This document shows positions 30,033 through 42,900 of a stretch of DNA of 64,000 bases, in pieces. Source of the stretch: Cucumis sativus (lineage: Eukaryota > Streptophyta > Magnoliopsida > Cucurbitales > Cucurbitaceae). The translations under genes and the position numbers were made by a program. The notes below the pieces were generated by a model, which was given only the letters and a program-made list of their open reading frames with translations, had not been told where the DNA came from and searched no databases. The first letter of the stretch is position 1; each line of letters begins with the position of its first letter. Location of the stretch: contig NC_026659.2 of NCBI RefSeq assembly GCF_000004075.3, positions 24,694,272 to 24,758,271 on the forward strand, in the 5' to 3' direction.

Positions 30033-30528
30033 ATGGAGTGGATATCTTATAAATGCTTTAATACATATATTATACTTGTTGGCATGAAAATTACACATGT
30101 TTTTATTGTTCTTTCGTGGGTTTATCCACGAATCTACTTCTTTGGTCAGCAAGATGATTTTCATAAGAGTAACTTGTATCTACGTGGTGTCGATTTGATC
30201 ACACTATGCAATACTTAGAGTGAATAGTTTAGCTAAACAAAAAAGTAAGGTTGGGTTCTACTTTATAGATAATGCTTCATTTTTTGTATGGTTGTCAAAT
30301 GAGACTATATACAATACCATTCCTCTAACACTTGTATTTACATGTAACGCTGACGATTTACAAAACACCAACCAAATATCACCTAGCTCGATTATGATAT
30401 ATCCTTTTGACATAGTTGATTGGTCTGAACCCGGACGTTTTGACTTTTCCTATTTTAGGATGCTTGCCTCTCACTTTGCATCCCAATTTTCATACTTAAG
30501 AATGAATGTATGTATATATATATCGTAA
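30033..30528 (+). other. Unrecognised gene-like block (possible gene fossil)
   Basis: A frame of 61 residues (30033-30218, with THVFIVLSWVYPRIYFFGQ) is followed after one stop by 102 residues (30220-30528, with KVGFYFIDNASFFVWLSNET and EPGRFDFSYFRMLASHFASQ). Composition and complexity look protein-derived rather than random, but I do not recognise the family. The counterpart at 24600-25130 shares the words with more stops. It lies on the same strand as, and 5' of, each UBLCP1 copy. Probably the remnant of a gene fragment present before the duplication. Confidence 0.4.
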
Positions 30529-31031
30529 CTATTATTTTGATTGGTAGGGTTTTTAAGTTGTCTAAATGGAAAGGGTTTGCATATTCTTATCTATGGTCCA
30601 ACAACAATATCGTTACAAATTGCAATTTAATTTCATACCACGATTTACCAAACCATTTGTGTTTGATGGATGAACCACAATTACAATAAGTGTGCAAGTT
30701 GAATGAGATTTTATTGATGGATATTTCGTAATAGGGTTGAACGTAAACAGTAAACACAATTGGATTGTTGTAAACATAACGTGACGTTTATGAATTTGTC
30801 ACATTTTATTTGATTGTTTATCATTATTATTTGATTCTTTTCCTCAGTAAAATTAGAAGTTTTGATTAAAAATTTGAAGGGGGTGATGCGTCTCATTAGG
30901 ATTATGAAGAGACTTAAACAACAATAAAAGTAGCCATCAGGAAGTTTAGTGGAAAAGGTTTTTGGGGTTTGGGAATTAGAGAGAGCAATAGAGAAGAAAG
31001 AAACAAAGCTTCTGAATTGGAGAACTCAACA

Positions 31032-34000
31032 ATGGCTGCCTCAGCATCCACTTCGTCTTCTTCAGAGGAAGAGATAACATTGACGGTGAAATGGAGCGGA
31101 AAGGAATACACTGTACGAGTCTGTGGTGATGACTCTGTGGCTGAGCTCAAGCGTCGAATCTGCGAGCTTACTAACGTCTTGCCCAAGCGCCAAAAGCTTC
31201 TTTATCCCAAAGTCGGATCCAAACTAGCCGATGATTCGATTTTGCTCTCTCAGCTTCCCCTCAAATCATCTCTCAAGATGACCATGATCGGGTTCGACTC
31301 TCTTTTTTCATTTTTCTTTTGCATAAAGAGGTTATCAATTCGATTTCTTTGGTTCGATTCGAGGCTGGACTTTGTTTGTTTTTTCTTTTCAAACTTATTT
31401 GATTCCTTTGTTCGAGAAATCTGCACTTCCGCCTCTGAACGCTGAACTACAATTTTAACTGAAAGGATTCCAAAACGGCCAGTTTCTAATTTGTTAATTG
31501 CATTTGGATATTCATGTTCTGGAGTGATTTTGTTGAGTTGGATGTTCTGCATTTCATTTCTCTTTCATGCATGCGTAGTAATTGAATTCGCATATTCTTA
31601 TATTGAAAAGTTACCGAGTGTTTTCAATCTTATAATTCGAGATACCAGAACTGTTGAAGATGATATAATCGTGGATCAAGTGGATTCCCCTGAAATTGTT
31701 GACGATTTTGAACTTGGGAAAGATGAAGTCATTGATATTAAGGACAAGGATGTCAATAAGCAGAAACTGAGAAGGCGTATTAGTATATACAAGGTGAGTT
31801 GTTTCTTTTCTCCTTGAATGTTGTTTAGAGACCTTAGTTGTACTTAATGAATCTGAAAGTTCATGTACCTGAAAAGTGAGTTCATATCGGAAATCCAAAC
31901 CTCCAGCCTCAAGGTACATTGTGTTTGTTGAGCTAACGTTTCTGTTAAAAAGGAATTTTGATTTTAGGTATCTAGAGGAAGTGTATGCTTAAAGGCTGAC
32001 ATTTTCATGGTTTGAAATTACTCGGTGGTTTTCTATAGTGGTGTACTTGTTGATTTCTTTTTTTCCTCAAATCACTTAGGTCTCATTTGACATCCGTTTC
32101 TTTTTTGCTGGTTGAAAATTAAGCTTATTTCCCCTCATTTTTACTACGGTAGTTGAATTATTGGCTAAATTCCAAAAATGAAAACAAGGTTTTGAAAGCT
32201 AGACTTTGTTTGGCAAGCTATTTTCTCCCGTTTTTTAGAATGATTTGCATTTTTCTTAAATATAATGATTGAATTCTTGGCCAAATTCCAATAACAGAAA
32301 TAAGTTTTTAGCTACTTTTTTAGTTTTCATGTTTTGGCTTGGTTTTTTAGACCATTGGTTTAGATAATAGAGGAAGATGTGAGGGTAGAAGTAGCGCATT
32401 TGGACTTAATTTAAGGAAAAAAAGTGGTTACCAAATGGGGTCTTAGTTAATTATGGATGCCAAAGAATTTTGGCTAATGATATATGAATATGTAGGACAG
32501 GATTTAAATGCATAGAATGAAGCTTTGTGCATTGTACTTCCTTCGATTGATTATTACTCATACAATGATTTATTTTTGAGTTGTTATCATCTGAAAATTT
32601 TTGTTGTAGTCATCTTGACCCATTGACTCAAATGTTTCTCTGGTTTTTGTTGGAACGTAGATAGAACTTCGCAATCCATGTCGTGAAGGAAAGAAATTGC
32701 TTGTTCTGGACATTGATTATACACTCTTTGATCACCGCTCTCCAGCTGAAAATCCTCTTCAACTCATGCGGCCTTGTATGTTCTATCTGTAATTATTTTT
32801 TCACTTTGATTTGTTGTCTTTTCACATGCCTTTTCCTCCTTTCTTTTTATCTTTTTAAATAAATAGATATGAAGTTCTTAGTTTTTCGTGTGCAGTTCTT
32901 CATGAATTTCTGACAGCTGCCTATGCTGAATATGATATCATGATATGGTCTGCAACCAGGTTAGTTCTCATTTACAAGTGGTTTAAACAAAGTTAGCTGC
33001 TGATTTTTATGCCCCCATTTCCTTTATTTTTCATCCTTTATATGAGAGCGGTATCTCTCCACTACACTAACAGAGTTGCAATTTGAAATCATCTTCTTGA
33101 CCTATGGAAAAAGGTGTAATGACGTGAATGAATAAATGAAATTATGAATACAAACAAAAGATTTAGATACAAAATTTTTTTGACAATGTAAGTCAACAGA
33201 GTCACGTCACTCATGTTAGGAGAAAGGAAGCGAATTGGGGCAAGGAAGATAAGGGGTGGGATGGAAATAATGTGAGATTATAACTTTGTTGGGCTTTATT
33301 TTAAGTTTTTAACGTCATCAGTAACAGTAAGATATGCACGGGAGTAAGTGAAGAAGTTATTCGGATGTTGAGTATTGGTTGGTAAGGAATTGTGTGTTGA
33401 TAAGGTTTTAGCAAAATCTTGAAAGATTTGAGAAATATTATAAGGCTCCAGAGACTTGTACAATTCTTTTACTCATTGTTTCTTAGTCCTGTGTTGTGTT
33501 CTGTCGCACCCTTAATCAGGCTTGCTGCCAGTGAAGTTGACGTTGCTATGTTTTTTTTGGAAATTTTCGGATATGTGAACCTCTTGTTCTTTTCTTCGGC
33601 AGCATTAGGTGGGTTGAATTGAAGATGGGCCAGCTTGGCGTTCTCAGTAATCCAAACTACAAAATCACTGCCCTTCTAGACCATTTAGCTATGATCACAG
33701 TTCAGTCAGATTATCGTGGGACCTTTGATTGCAAGCCACTAGGCTTGATTTGGGCACAGTTTCCAGAGGTATGTCAATGATTTCAGTTCAAGTCCAAATC
33801 CTTCTTTTAGAATTTGGTTGTTTCTGTGGTAATGGAGTTCTTGTTCTTTTTCTTTTGGATTGGTACTCACAAACGGTTACTAAGATCTCTTCTAATGCTT
33901 TGGTTTTTCTTTCAATTCAAGTCCTTTTAGAATTTGGTTTTTCACGAATTTAATAAGTTTTTATTTTCATTGGAAATTTGCAGTTTTATAGTTCGAGAAA

Positions 34001-34229
34001 TACAATAATGTTTGATGATCTTCGGAGAAATTTTGTAATGAATCCACAAAATGGGCTGGTGATCAGGCCATTCAGGAAAGCTCATGCTAATCGTGACACT
34101 GACCAAGAGCTAATGAAGCTCACTCAGTACTTGCTTGCCATTGCGGAACTCGATGACTTGAGTCATCTTGATCATAACAACTGGGAGCTATACTCTGAAG
34201 ATGGTCCCAAAAGACGGCGGCATGCATGA
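31032..34229 (+). CDS. UBLCP1: Ubiquitin-like domain-containing CTD phosphatase UBLCP1
   Basis: Exons 31032-31291, 31649-31793, 32661-32775, 32896-32959, 33603-33768 and 33984-34229 join in frame to 331 residues, the normal family size. The ubiquitin-like domain is at about 14-85 ([20 protein letters not shown]). The HAD phosphatase core follows with the catalytic DIDYT at 152-156 (Asp152 nucleophile, Asp154 acid/base), [40 protein letters not shown] and [17 protein letters not shown]. In animals UBLCP1 dephosphorylates nuclear 26S proteasomes and the polymerase II CTD; the Arabidopsis counterpart is At4g06599 from memory. The C-terminus GPKRRRHA looks like a nuclear import signal and is lacking in the upstream copy. 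The start ATG gives [14 protein letters not shown], matching the family. This copy is intact and probably carries the ancestral function. Confidence 0.93.
32079..32442. mobile_element. Tourist-like MITE in UBLCP1 copy 2, intron 2
   Basis: It starts 'ggtctcatttgacatccg' and ends with the inverted 'ggttaccaaatggggtc', flanked on both sides by TTA, the target duplication of PIF/Harbinger elements. About 364 bases, non-coding. It is orthologous to the element at 26536-26933, so it inserted before the segment was duplicated. Confidence 0.8.
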
Positions 34230-34327
34230 GTAACAGTTCTATTTCGTTCTATCATCAACTAGTTGAGGTAGGTTATTCAGACAATTTTCGTTGCTAAAAC
34301 TTTAGGGTTCTCTTTGGTAATAATTTA

Positions 34328-34616
34328 GGTCTACTTGGTAACCGTTTGGTTTTTACTTTTTTTGGTTTGTAGTTTTTGAAAATTAGGCCTACAAAAATCT
34401 CTTCCGTCTCTAAGTTTCTTGCTTTCTTATCAAATTTTTACTCAATTTTTCATAAACAAAACCATTTTGAATACTTAACAAATAGTTTTTAAAAACTTGT
34501 TTTTGTTTTAGAATTTAGGCAAGTTTTCAACTTTTGTACCTAAGAAATATGAAACCCAACGAAAGAAAATGTGAGGAAATAGAAAATCCAAGACGAAATG
34601 GTTGTCAAACGGAGCC
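34328..34616. mobile_element. Tourist-like MITE, complete
   Basis: 289 bases starting 'ggtctacttggtaaccgttt' and ending with the inverted 'ggttgtcaaacggagcc', with TTA directly on both sides. It belongs to the same family as the UBLCP1 intron elements and is the cleanest copy in the window. Confidence 0.8.
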
Positions 34617-34898
34617 TTAGTTTTTAGTTTTTTGAAAATTAAGCATCTATAAACATTTCGGTCATGAATTCAATCCATGGTGGCTACCTACCTAAGAATT
34701 AATTTCCTACGAATTTGCTCTAATGCTTTTAGTTTTAACCAAACCATAGTTAATGGATGACAAGTGGGAGTAAGTAAAAGAATAAAATCCTAAGACTACA
34801 AGTTTCTGACTTTTAATCGTGATGCTGACGTGGGTTGAGTCCAATTTCGAAGTTTGATGATACATAGAGAAAGATGGACCCTATAACTAGTCTAATAT

Positions 34899-35112
34899 GG
34901 TAGTTTTGTTTTTTGTTTTTTGGTTTTTGAAATTTTTTCATTTTTACTTGTATTTTTAAAACGCACGTTTGTTTCCCTCTAATTCAAATTAATACGACCA
35001 TTACCTTTCTTAGTTGAATCTTTAGTTAAATTTAGAAAACAAACACTACTCTTCCTGTTTTCAAAACTTAGTTTGATTATTGAAACAAAAAAAAGGTAAC
35101 AAGACCTTAGTT
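34899..35112. mobile_element. Tourist-like MITE, decayed copy
   Basis: It shares 'ttttttggtttttgaaattt', an interior with 'aaaacaaacac' and the end 'aaggtaacaagacctta' with the family. The left end is not clear, so the start is approximate. Confidence 0.5.
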
Positions 35113-36537
35113 TTACTTTTTCAGGAGGTGCTGATAGGGATTTGGATTTGAAGGGCTGTTTTGGTGAAATGGTGTAAACTTGGTGGAATAATTTTGAGAT
35201 TGTGATAAATATGAACATGTACTATATCTATATTTTCTATGATTGCAGATATAATTTGCTTTTGGGAGATAGAGCTTGGAGTTATTTATATTTATATATA
35301 CACACACACAAGGGCAGGCAAAGACAACCATGCTTTCTCTCTTTCCATATTGAACATTTAGCTATAATTGGTAACTATTCATATATATATTTGGCTCATC
35401 ATAATGAAACTTTTGTACTTTTGCTCAAGTTTTTTTAGGTAAATGCTTACAACTGTCTCAATGGCAAAGTGACTCATTGACACCCTCAAAATCTAATTAA
35501 AGTAGTAATATTAATTTAATTTACTCAATGTTTGGTGGATATAATAGAATCGAGGAATTCTTAGTTTAATGCTTTTTTTAATCCTCTAAACTTGTTATTG
35601 CTATTATATAATTAATATTTGAAACTTATTAGGTAAATAAAGTTTGTTTTTCAAATGTTTGCATTATGGATTAAACCTCTTTACAATAATGCATTAAATT
35701 GGTTGGGTGTGTAATTTATGGACATACATTGTTAAATTCTTTTTTGTAAACATTTTAAAAAAATCATCATCTAAAATAAGTTTCTAATGAGTTTTGCTAT
35801 ATATATATATAAGAAAAAACCATTGAAACTATTTACACAACGTTGAAGAATTTGATAAATTTAGTTTGTTATATTTGTAAATAGTTTCAATTTTTTTTTG
35901 TTCATCTATATTTTAAAATGCTCCATCTTTGCAAAACAATATTTGCCCAATAAATTTCAAATCTATTATATAATACGAATAATAAGTCCTTAAAAAACAA
36001 TACCATTTCAAAAGAAAAATAGATAAGATTAGTCCCATTACATCTCCATTTAATGGCTACAATGAGAAGGATATCATGTATGATCATTGAAATTGTTCAA
36101 TAAGAATTTTTAGTTATTAGTACCATCCATTACCCCACAATAGTGATATCTATTTGTTTACGATGAAGTAAAACACTGATCCCCCCTCCCCAAAGAGCTA
36201 TAGGGAACTTTAAAAACACTTAACTTGAATTTCAATGCATCATGAATATAATAAACCATACAACATGTGTAGAAATTTAGATCTCACCTCCGGCAAGTCA
36301 CTGTCACTGGCCCGAAAGAGCTCATTTTTCCAGCGACGATAGCCAGGCGCATTGGAACATTTCTTTGTTTTCATTTCACATCTACCAAGAACCAACAGAC
36401 AAACAAATGCTGGGTACAACAAACTTACTTTTGAATCTGATGAGGCCTTGGACTTGGTTATCCTGCACAAGCAATCCACAAACCACATTCCTTAGATGGC
36501 TTTGATTTGTACGTTCATTGTTGTTGTTACAACTAAT

Positions 36538-38337
36538 CTAGATTTGGACGGGACCGGCCACTGACTCGGAACTTGAGCGTGCATCCTTCTGTCTCAAAGA
36601 GAGCTTAGCAAATTGCGTCTCGAGGTCTCGACTTTTGGTGCGTTTAAGGGTGGAAGGTGGTGGTTGTGGCTGTTGCTGCTGTTGGTATAACATTCTTAGT
36701 CTTCCAATCTCTTTCTCCAGTACTTCATGTTCCACTGAATATGATTTCAGATTCAAGTCTTCTTAGTGAACAAATTAAAGGAATTATTACATTTCTCTTC
36801 CATCCAAAACTAATTCAAATGTTCTTTTAAAAAAGTGAAACAATAAACGGACCGACAAAACTTAAGTATGAGAGTATGGAAGCTCACGGTATTTTATAAG
36901 TTGCTCCTGAGATAAACTTTCTAACCGTTGCTTGAGTGCTTTATTCTCCATGCCAAGAATTAAGTTTTGCTGACTGAGAAACTCGAGCTCGGCAGAAACT
37001 TCAGAACCATTTGCTTGTAAGGCTTGTACGTTCCTTTCTAGCTCTGCAATGTACTGAAGTTTCCTTACACGTGATCGTTGAGCAAATTGCCTGTGTTCAT
37101 AGCAAGTCAGGTTAAATCATATACATAGATCATCTAATCATAACATAATGAAAATCTGCAGCTTTCTCTCTACAATGCTGCAAGTTATACTCGGCTTTCT
37201 TTAGCTACACACACATCCATCCAATATATTAGAAATTCTCTCCCAAATCCGGTATGAGCACACGCCCTAGTATTAGGAGTGAGGAAGGAGAGGGGTTCAC
37301 TAGGTAGGGCGAAACAACAAGCATTTACAAGTATCCAAAAGAAAATTTTAGAACTTGCGGACCAATGTCTTTTTGGGAAAAAAAACTATCCAATTGTTTC
37401 CTGGCTTCTTCAATGTACTTTCCTTGGCAAAGAAAAGCATTGAAGCTATTTCAGTGGAAAAGAAAACCGTAAACCTTAAGGAAAACTCGAGCAGCAGGCT
37501 AGCTAAAGATGGTACAACACAAACAAATAGATTGGAAGCAAAGTGGGAGACGCAATTGCATAACAGAATTCAACAGGGAAAGAAGGCAATTTTGCATACC
37601 AATAATGTAGATAACAAGCAATGCAAAACTTACTGTTTAGCTCTTTTATTATCTGTATCGGTTGGACCTGGCTTAACATGTGAACTGTCCATTCTCTCTG
37701 ATAACTTTCGATCAGGCACAACAGTTTCAGCTGAATCCAGCTTTTCAGTAGTCGTTAAAGAAAACTCATTTGCTTCGTGTGGTGTACTCAACGTCCTTAA
37801 GCTTTCAAGAAGAACGCTATTTTTGGCAGAAGGCAAGCCACCTGGGTTAGTTGTCAATGTAGTTCGAGGCAATTCCCGTGTCCTGTTCTTCTGTTTGTTC
37901 CAGCTTGGTTTCATATATAATGGAGCTTGATGGGAATCAAAATCTTGGGATGCCCAAGAAGGTAAATACATATTTTTACATTGGGAGTCGTCTTGTGTAT
38001 AATTTTCATTCGAAACATTTCCTGCATCTAAGTATGCAAAGGAGTCACTTGATGAACGTCGATGGCCACCTCGTTGAACAGGCGTTTCAGGTTCGTTGAG
38101 GAGATCATCAAGCCAAGAAGGTTGTTCTTCCATCAAAAGACTTTCAGATGATGTTCTATGATGGTTCACATTTCCCACTCTGGGATTCTGTACTGCTCTT
38201 GACCCAATAATGGGATTAGGGAGATAATCAGAATATGTGGAGGAACCACTAGGAAATGGACTCTTAGGAGGAAGTAGAGCATGCTTTCCAGAGGAAATCA
38301 TATTTCTCATGTTTGACAACACCTTGGAATTTTCCAT
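36538..38337 (-). CDS. Atypical bZIP-like protein, At4g06598-like
   Basis: Three coding exons, read 38337-37634, 37090-36888 and 36734-36538, give 367 residues. The protein matches the uncharacterised Arabidopsis At4g06598 group: start [20 protein letters not shown], the 14-3-3-like Ser-rich stretch [20 protein letters not shown], then [12 protein letters not shown]. The bZIP part starts near residue 231 ([20 protein letters not shown]) and runs into a long coiled coil with regular Leu, ending in poly-Gln and [17 protein letters not shown]. Its basic region lacks the upstream half and the usual invariant Asn of plant group E bZIPs, so DNA binding may be weak or absent. It may instead dimerise with and restrain other group E/I factors; that is inference. 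At least one intron seems to lie in the 5' UTR. Confidence 0.88.
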
Positions 38338-39947
38338 GGCATTGACTTCACAAGTTTCTGCCAAAAAGCAAGCAAACAAACAAATTGAAGGGAGACACAA
38401 AACCTCAACATTTTATGTTAAATTTAGTTGTTGAATATACATCTTAATCAAATGAGCCAGACTCAGGATTTAAAACTGAAGAAAGCACCACGAAAACCAA
38501 AAGCGTTTGACGAACATGATACATCTTTTCATCAATCCAAAACAGTATCAGGTGAAAAATTCTTGCAACACCAACTACTGTTTGAACAAAATAAACTGAG
38601 GTGGGTACTGTTAATCAGTAGTCAGGTTACTTTAAGGGGGTTTATAGTGAAATCATGTCCATTATAAAGCATCAATGTCTTATCAAAATCAAATAATTCA
38701 ACATCAAACTCAGAATTCTGACAACTATAAAGATGATACGAAGCATAGATGAAAAAACAGGGAGTAATTTGAAATTCTGGAAGTCACATGCAAGCAAAAC
38801 AGGCCTCACTCTAAGCAAAAAGAAAAACAAATTCAAAGAAAACCTCGCAGCAGCATGAAAGGAGATAAGATGCAACATCTTCCTCCGAAGACGACACGAA
38901 AAAAAATGAGAAAGTTTTGCAGTGTTTGGCAGATCTCTAACCCGATCTAACCATTTATATTCCATAGATGCGGATTTCCAGTGACGTTAATACCGTGAGC
39001 AGAGAAATTGATAAAGAATTCTCCGACTCGACTCTGCACCATTTTACGATGAAAAATCGAATCCGAAGAAAAAGAGAAGAGAGATGAGATCGTCCAACAC
39101 AAACATGCAGTCAGAAAACAGAAGAAAGCTTCATGAATTGAATTCACAGGTTCAAGAAATTAAGAACACAAGAAAGGAAAATACCAACGCTAGAATTTCT
39201 CCTCCCGCATTGCATCTACAATCAAACAGAGAGAGAGAGAGACAGGGACTAAAACAAGAATACCGGAGAGAGAAAAAGGATGTTACGAAGCAAAATGTAG
39301 CCCAATGCCGAGTCGGCCCATAAACGATTGAGCAAAAACAAAGAATTTGATACAATTTCTAACAAATTACAATCGGAAATGGCAAAATGATTCGAGAACT
39401 AACGAAAATTAAAGAAAAAGAAAGAGAGAGTTCATACCAACAATGCTCTGATTGGTAGACCGAGATCTTCAAAAATGCAATGGGAAATGGAAAGGAGTTG
39501 ACGCAAAGTTAAATACTTTAGGTCATGAACTTACATTCTCTCTCAATCAAATCTCAGTTATTGGAAATTAGGTTAAAGGGGTTTGATTAAAAACGAAGAC
39601 AAATCTTAAAGCATTTTTTTAAAAAAAAACTTGAATTTATTAAAAATTCAAGTTTCTCAGTTGCTGCCCTTTGCTGTCATTTGCTCAACACCATTCAAAT
39701 ATGATATGGCATATGACTTTTACACCTCCCTTTATCTCTCTCTTTCTTTAGACAATCACCAAAATCCAAGTGGACAAACAAAATAAACAAAACAATAATG
39801 ATTAAAAAATGAAGTAAAAAAGAAAACTTGTTTAAAATACAGTTTTTTTGTCCCTATTTTTGCAAGTAGGAAGGGAAAATAATACAATTTACAAATTAGT
39901 TCTTTTTGTACATGCCAAATATAGAAAGCTAAAGCTAAAGCTAAAAG
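38338..39947. other. bZIP-like 5' UTR/promoter and CPSF73-I 3' flank
   Basis: The part up to about 39480 is probably 5' UTR exons, introns and promoter of the minus-strand bZIP-like gene; a GA repeat lies near 39226. 39660-39947 is the CPSF73-I 3' UTR/flank and the left edge of duplication unit A. No other gene is seen. Confidence 0.5.
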
Positions 39948-42900
39948 CTAAGATGATGATGAAAGAGGAATTGGGTTCACAGCGCATTGAATTCTTTGAA
40001 ATGCTGTTTTAACTCTTTCCTTGAGAGCTTCATTTTCACTTTCTACTTCACCACTTTGTTTATCAACCTCTGCTATATTCCCATCTACGTTAATCACCAG
40101 CTTCCCATTCTCTCCTAACTTCACATCGCCGAACAGTGAAACAAGCAGGGCATGAATTACCTTCTCTGCTTTCTTCACGTTCTCTTCTTCTGTTTTTACA
40201 GCCTCCGACTCCACTATGACTTTCGGAACCTCGCGGTTGATGTTGAGAATGAGTGCTACCACGGAATCTGATACCATGTCGCTTAAAGGGTCGGATGTCC
40301 AGTGAAGTGAGACATGTTTCTCTGATTCCTGCTTCACGGTTACTCGGTCATGCACACGAATCATTGGAACGCCGGATTCATCATCTGTTGAAGATTCTAC
40401 ACTCTCATATACCTGTTTGAGCCTACGTACGATCACATTAAAGGCGTTGGAGTATGGAATTGTAATGCGCTGGTTGATGTTTGCAGTTGATAGCTGAGAG
40501 AAAATGTGTAGATCCTCTGGTGCCATTATTTGATATGCAAATCCTTTCTTCACTAGTAAACCGCTGACAGTTTCGCCAACGTCTGGAGTCTTCTCAGCCA
40601 ATTTTCCAATAGTTTTTGCCATTTTCTGGGAGTTGAAATACATCTCAACAGACTGACAATTCTTCGGAGTGAGAATCTTTGTATTCCGATCAGCAAATTG
40701 GGACATAAGCTTCTGTTTCAGCCTCCCCATCTCATTAGCTTCTCCATGGACGAGAATTATGTTGGGTGGCATGAGCTCTTCCAAGAATGCACTCGTCTGC
40801 GCAAAGTCAGCATGGGCAGAGAAAGAAATGTAATGAACCTGCATGTTGAGAGGAGCCATGAGTCCACTCATGAGGGTGACTTCCTTTGGCTCATTGATTA
40901 TAGTCTTAGCTAGTGTACCTTCAACGACATAACCAGGAAGCACACATGAATTTTTCTTATCAGAACACCACATTTCAAAGAGCTGTCGTGACAAACCGCT
41001 TTGAAGTCCACTAGGGCTGGCCATCACCACTGATGGGCCAACATCCTTGAAAACTTCAATGCTCTTTAGTGGGGATATGTACTTGAATCTGAAGGGGTTT
41101 GATTTGGCATTTTGGATCCTATCATTCATGGAGAGCGTATATGTCTCATAAACAGTCAAACATCTTTTTGCCAGAGGAGAAGCATAGTATATGGGAATAT
41201 TATGGAGCTCAGGATGGTTTGCCCAATATTCATCAAGAATAAGGAGGAGCTCCTGGGCACGTCCAAGGGCAAAAGCTGGAATCAGTACACGACCACCTTG
41301 AGAAATGGTTGAATGAACAACATCGGTAAAACGCTTCTCTCGAATATGTCGAGGTTGATGGAGCTGGACACCATATGTGGATTCAATTATGCAAACATCA
41401 GGAGAAAACTGAGGCATCTCGGCAGCCCGAAGATGCCGATCTTCTTCACGTGAATAGTCTCCAGTGTAGAGAACTCGGACACCAGCAATATCCACCATAA
41501 ACATGGCAGCACCAAGCACATGACCAGCAGTGTAACACCAAAACCGAATACCATTAACTTCTACTGTTTGGTGGAAATCAATGACCTGCAATTACTGTGC
41601 ACTATTATTAAATAAGAGTAACCGATATCCATTTTCAACTATACAAATCAGGGTGCAAGGATATGAAACCCATGCAAGTTGACAACAACATAACCAATAT
41701 AATGATTCTGCATTCCACCATAGCTGGCTCATTATCATTATTACCTCGAGGACTTACATGACTATCATACAGATATCTTTGCTATTTTATCATCTTTCAA
41801 TAAGATTATTAGAAATGTAACAGCTGGTGATATATATTTAAATTTGCCTTCAACCACCAGCTTAAGCTTTTGGGTGAATTGGCAGTTTAATAGTAACATT
41901 TAAATGAAACTGAACTTCACAAAACAGCCAATTTCAATGAATACAACAAAAGACCACTTGTAGTTCAATCATATTTGATTCTGAAATTTTAAGGACTGAA
42001 TTTCAAAATTTTAATGGAAAAAGTTAACAAACAACTAAAGCAGAAGGGGATAAGGGCAGAGGCAGACGAATGACAGATAGTGCGCGTGGAAAGTACATTT
42101 GATAAACAGTTACTAAATAAAACGTCAAGCAGATTTTTAATAGAAGGTACGATTTTGGTAGAATCACTGAAAATTAATTATCACCATGGATGAAACAGCA
42201 AGTCAAGACTCGAGAGATGTTCACAATGAGAAATAATTTACCTCAATCTTGTCCATGGAACGACTTATGTCCTGCTCATCGTACAACATATCTTCAACCG
42301 AAACTTTGCTCACTTTCACAAAGTCTAAGAGCAACAACTTGTAGATCGCTTTAGTAGCATAAGTCATAAAGACTCGTCCTTTGAATGTAGTCTATCAAAT
42401 TAATGCTAGATTAGTTTCTGTACTCGAGCAACAATCACATTGAAATTCAAATAGAAAGTACCTTCTCCAAGAAATAAGGGAGAGATGCAGCATGGTCCAA
42501 ATGAAAGCTGTGAAATAAATGTGCATGAAATTATCTTGGTTAAAAGAACACAAAAAACAATAAGAGGCAGAAATAAAGAGAGCTAAAAAGAATTAGAATC
42601 TCGTGCCATGATCAGATTTGAAACACTGTGAAAAACTGCTCCTCGGGAATATTTGCATTTTCCATGATTTTAATAAGGAGGCATGAGTTTTAACGAAATG
42701 TAGAACACGTGTTTCGAAAGAACGTGATCAGGAAGGAAAAACCTTTATGTTTGGGGCAAAGATGTTAAAGCAGTGACCTTATACCCATTCTAAAGTGCAA
42801 CTGCAAATAACCATCCACCATCATTCACTAATTTTGCACAAGTAAAAAAGAGCAATATAATACAAAACGTCCGAGTTAAGAGCTGCATTGTTTAAAATTT

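Larger units (their letters stand above)
28663..31031. other. Spacer and promoter region of UBLCP1 copy 2
   Basis: 28615-29694 is a unique spacer with degenerate tandem repeats. From 29695 the duplicated unit begins, containing the gene-like fossil block 30033-30528 and the UBLCP1 copy 2 promoter and 5' UTR. No further gene is supportable. Confidence 0.55.
29695..34190. repeat. Segmental duplication unit 2 (UBLCP1 downstream copy)
   Basis: Direct copy of 24308-28614, carrying the canonical UBLCP1 gene. Differences include short indels in introns and an extra stretch near 33000-33090. The right edge lies inside the last exon, where the two copies part after the codons for HNNWE. Confidence 0.85.
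34230..36537. other. Intergenic region between UBLCP1 and bZIP-like genes
   Basis: It contains the UBLCP1 3' UTR, two Tourist-like MITEs (34328-34616 and about 34899-35112) and AT-rich sequence. 36240-36480 on the minus strand has splice-like signals and a short frame (GYRRWKNELFRASDSDLPE) that I take as spliced 3' UTR of the bZIP-like gene. No independent gene is supportable. Confidence 0.5.

Noticed and set aside
37355-37930. 191-residue plus-strand frame.
   Set aside because: Antisense to the bZIP-like exon 1 and intron, whose minus-strand product is clearly conserved.
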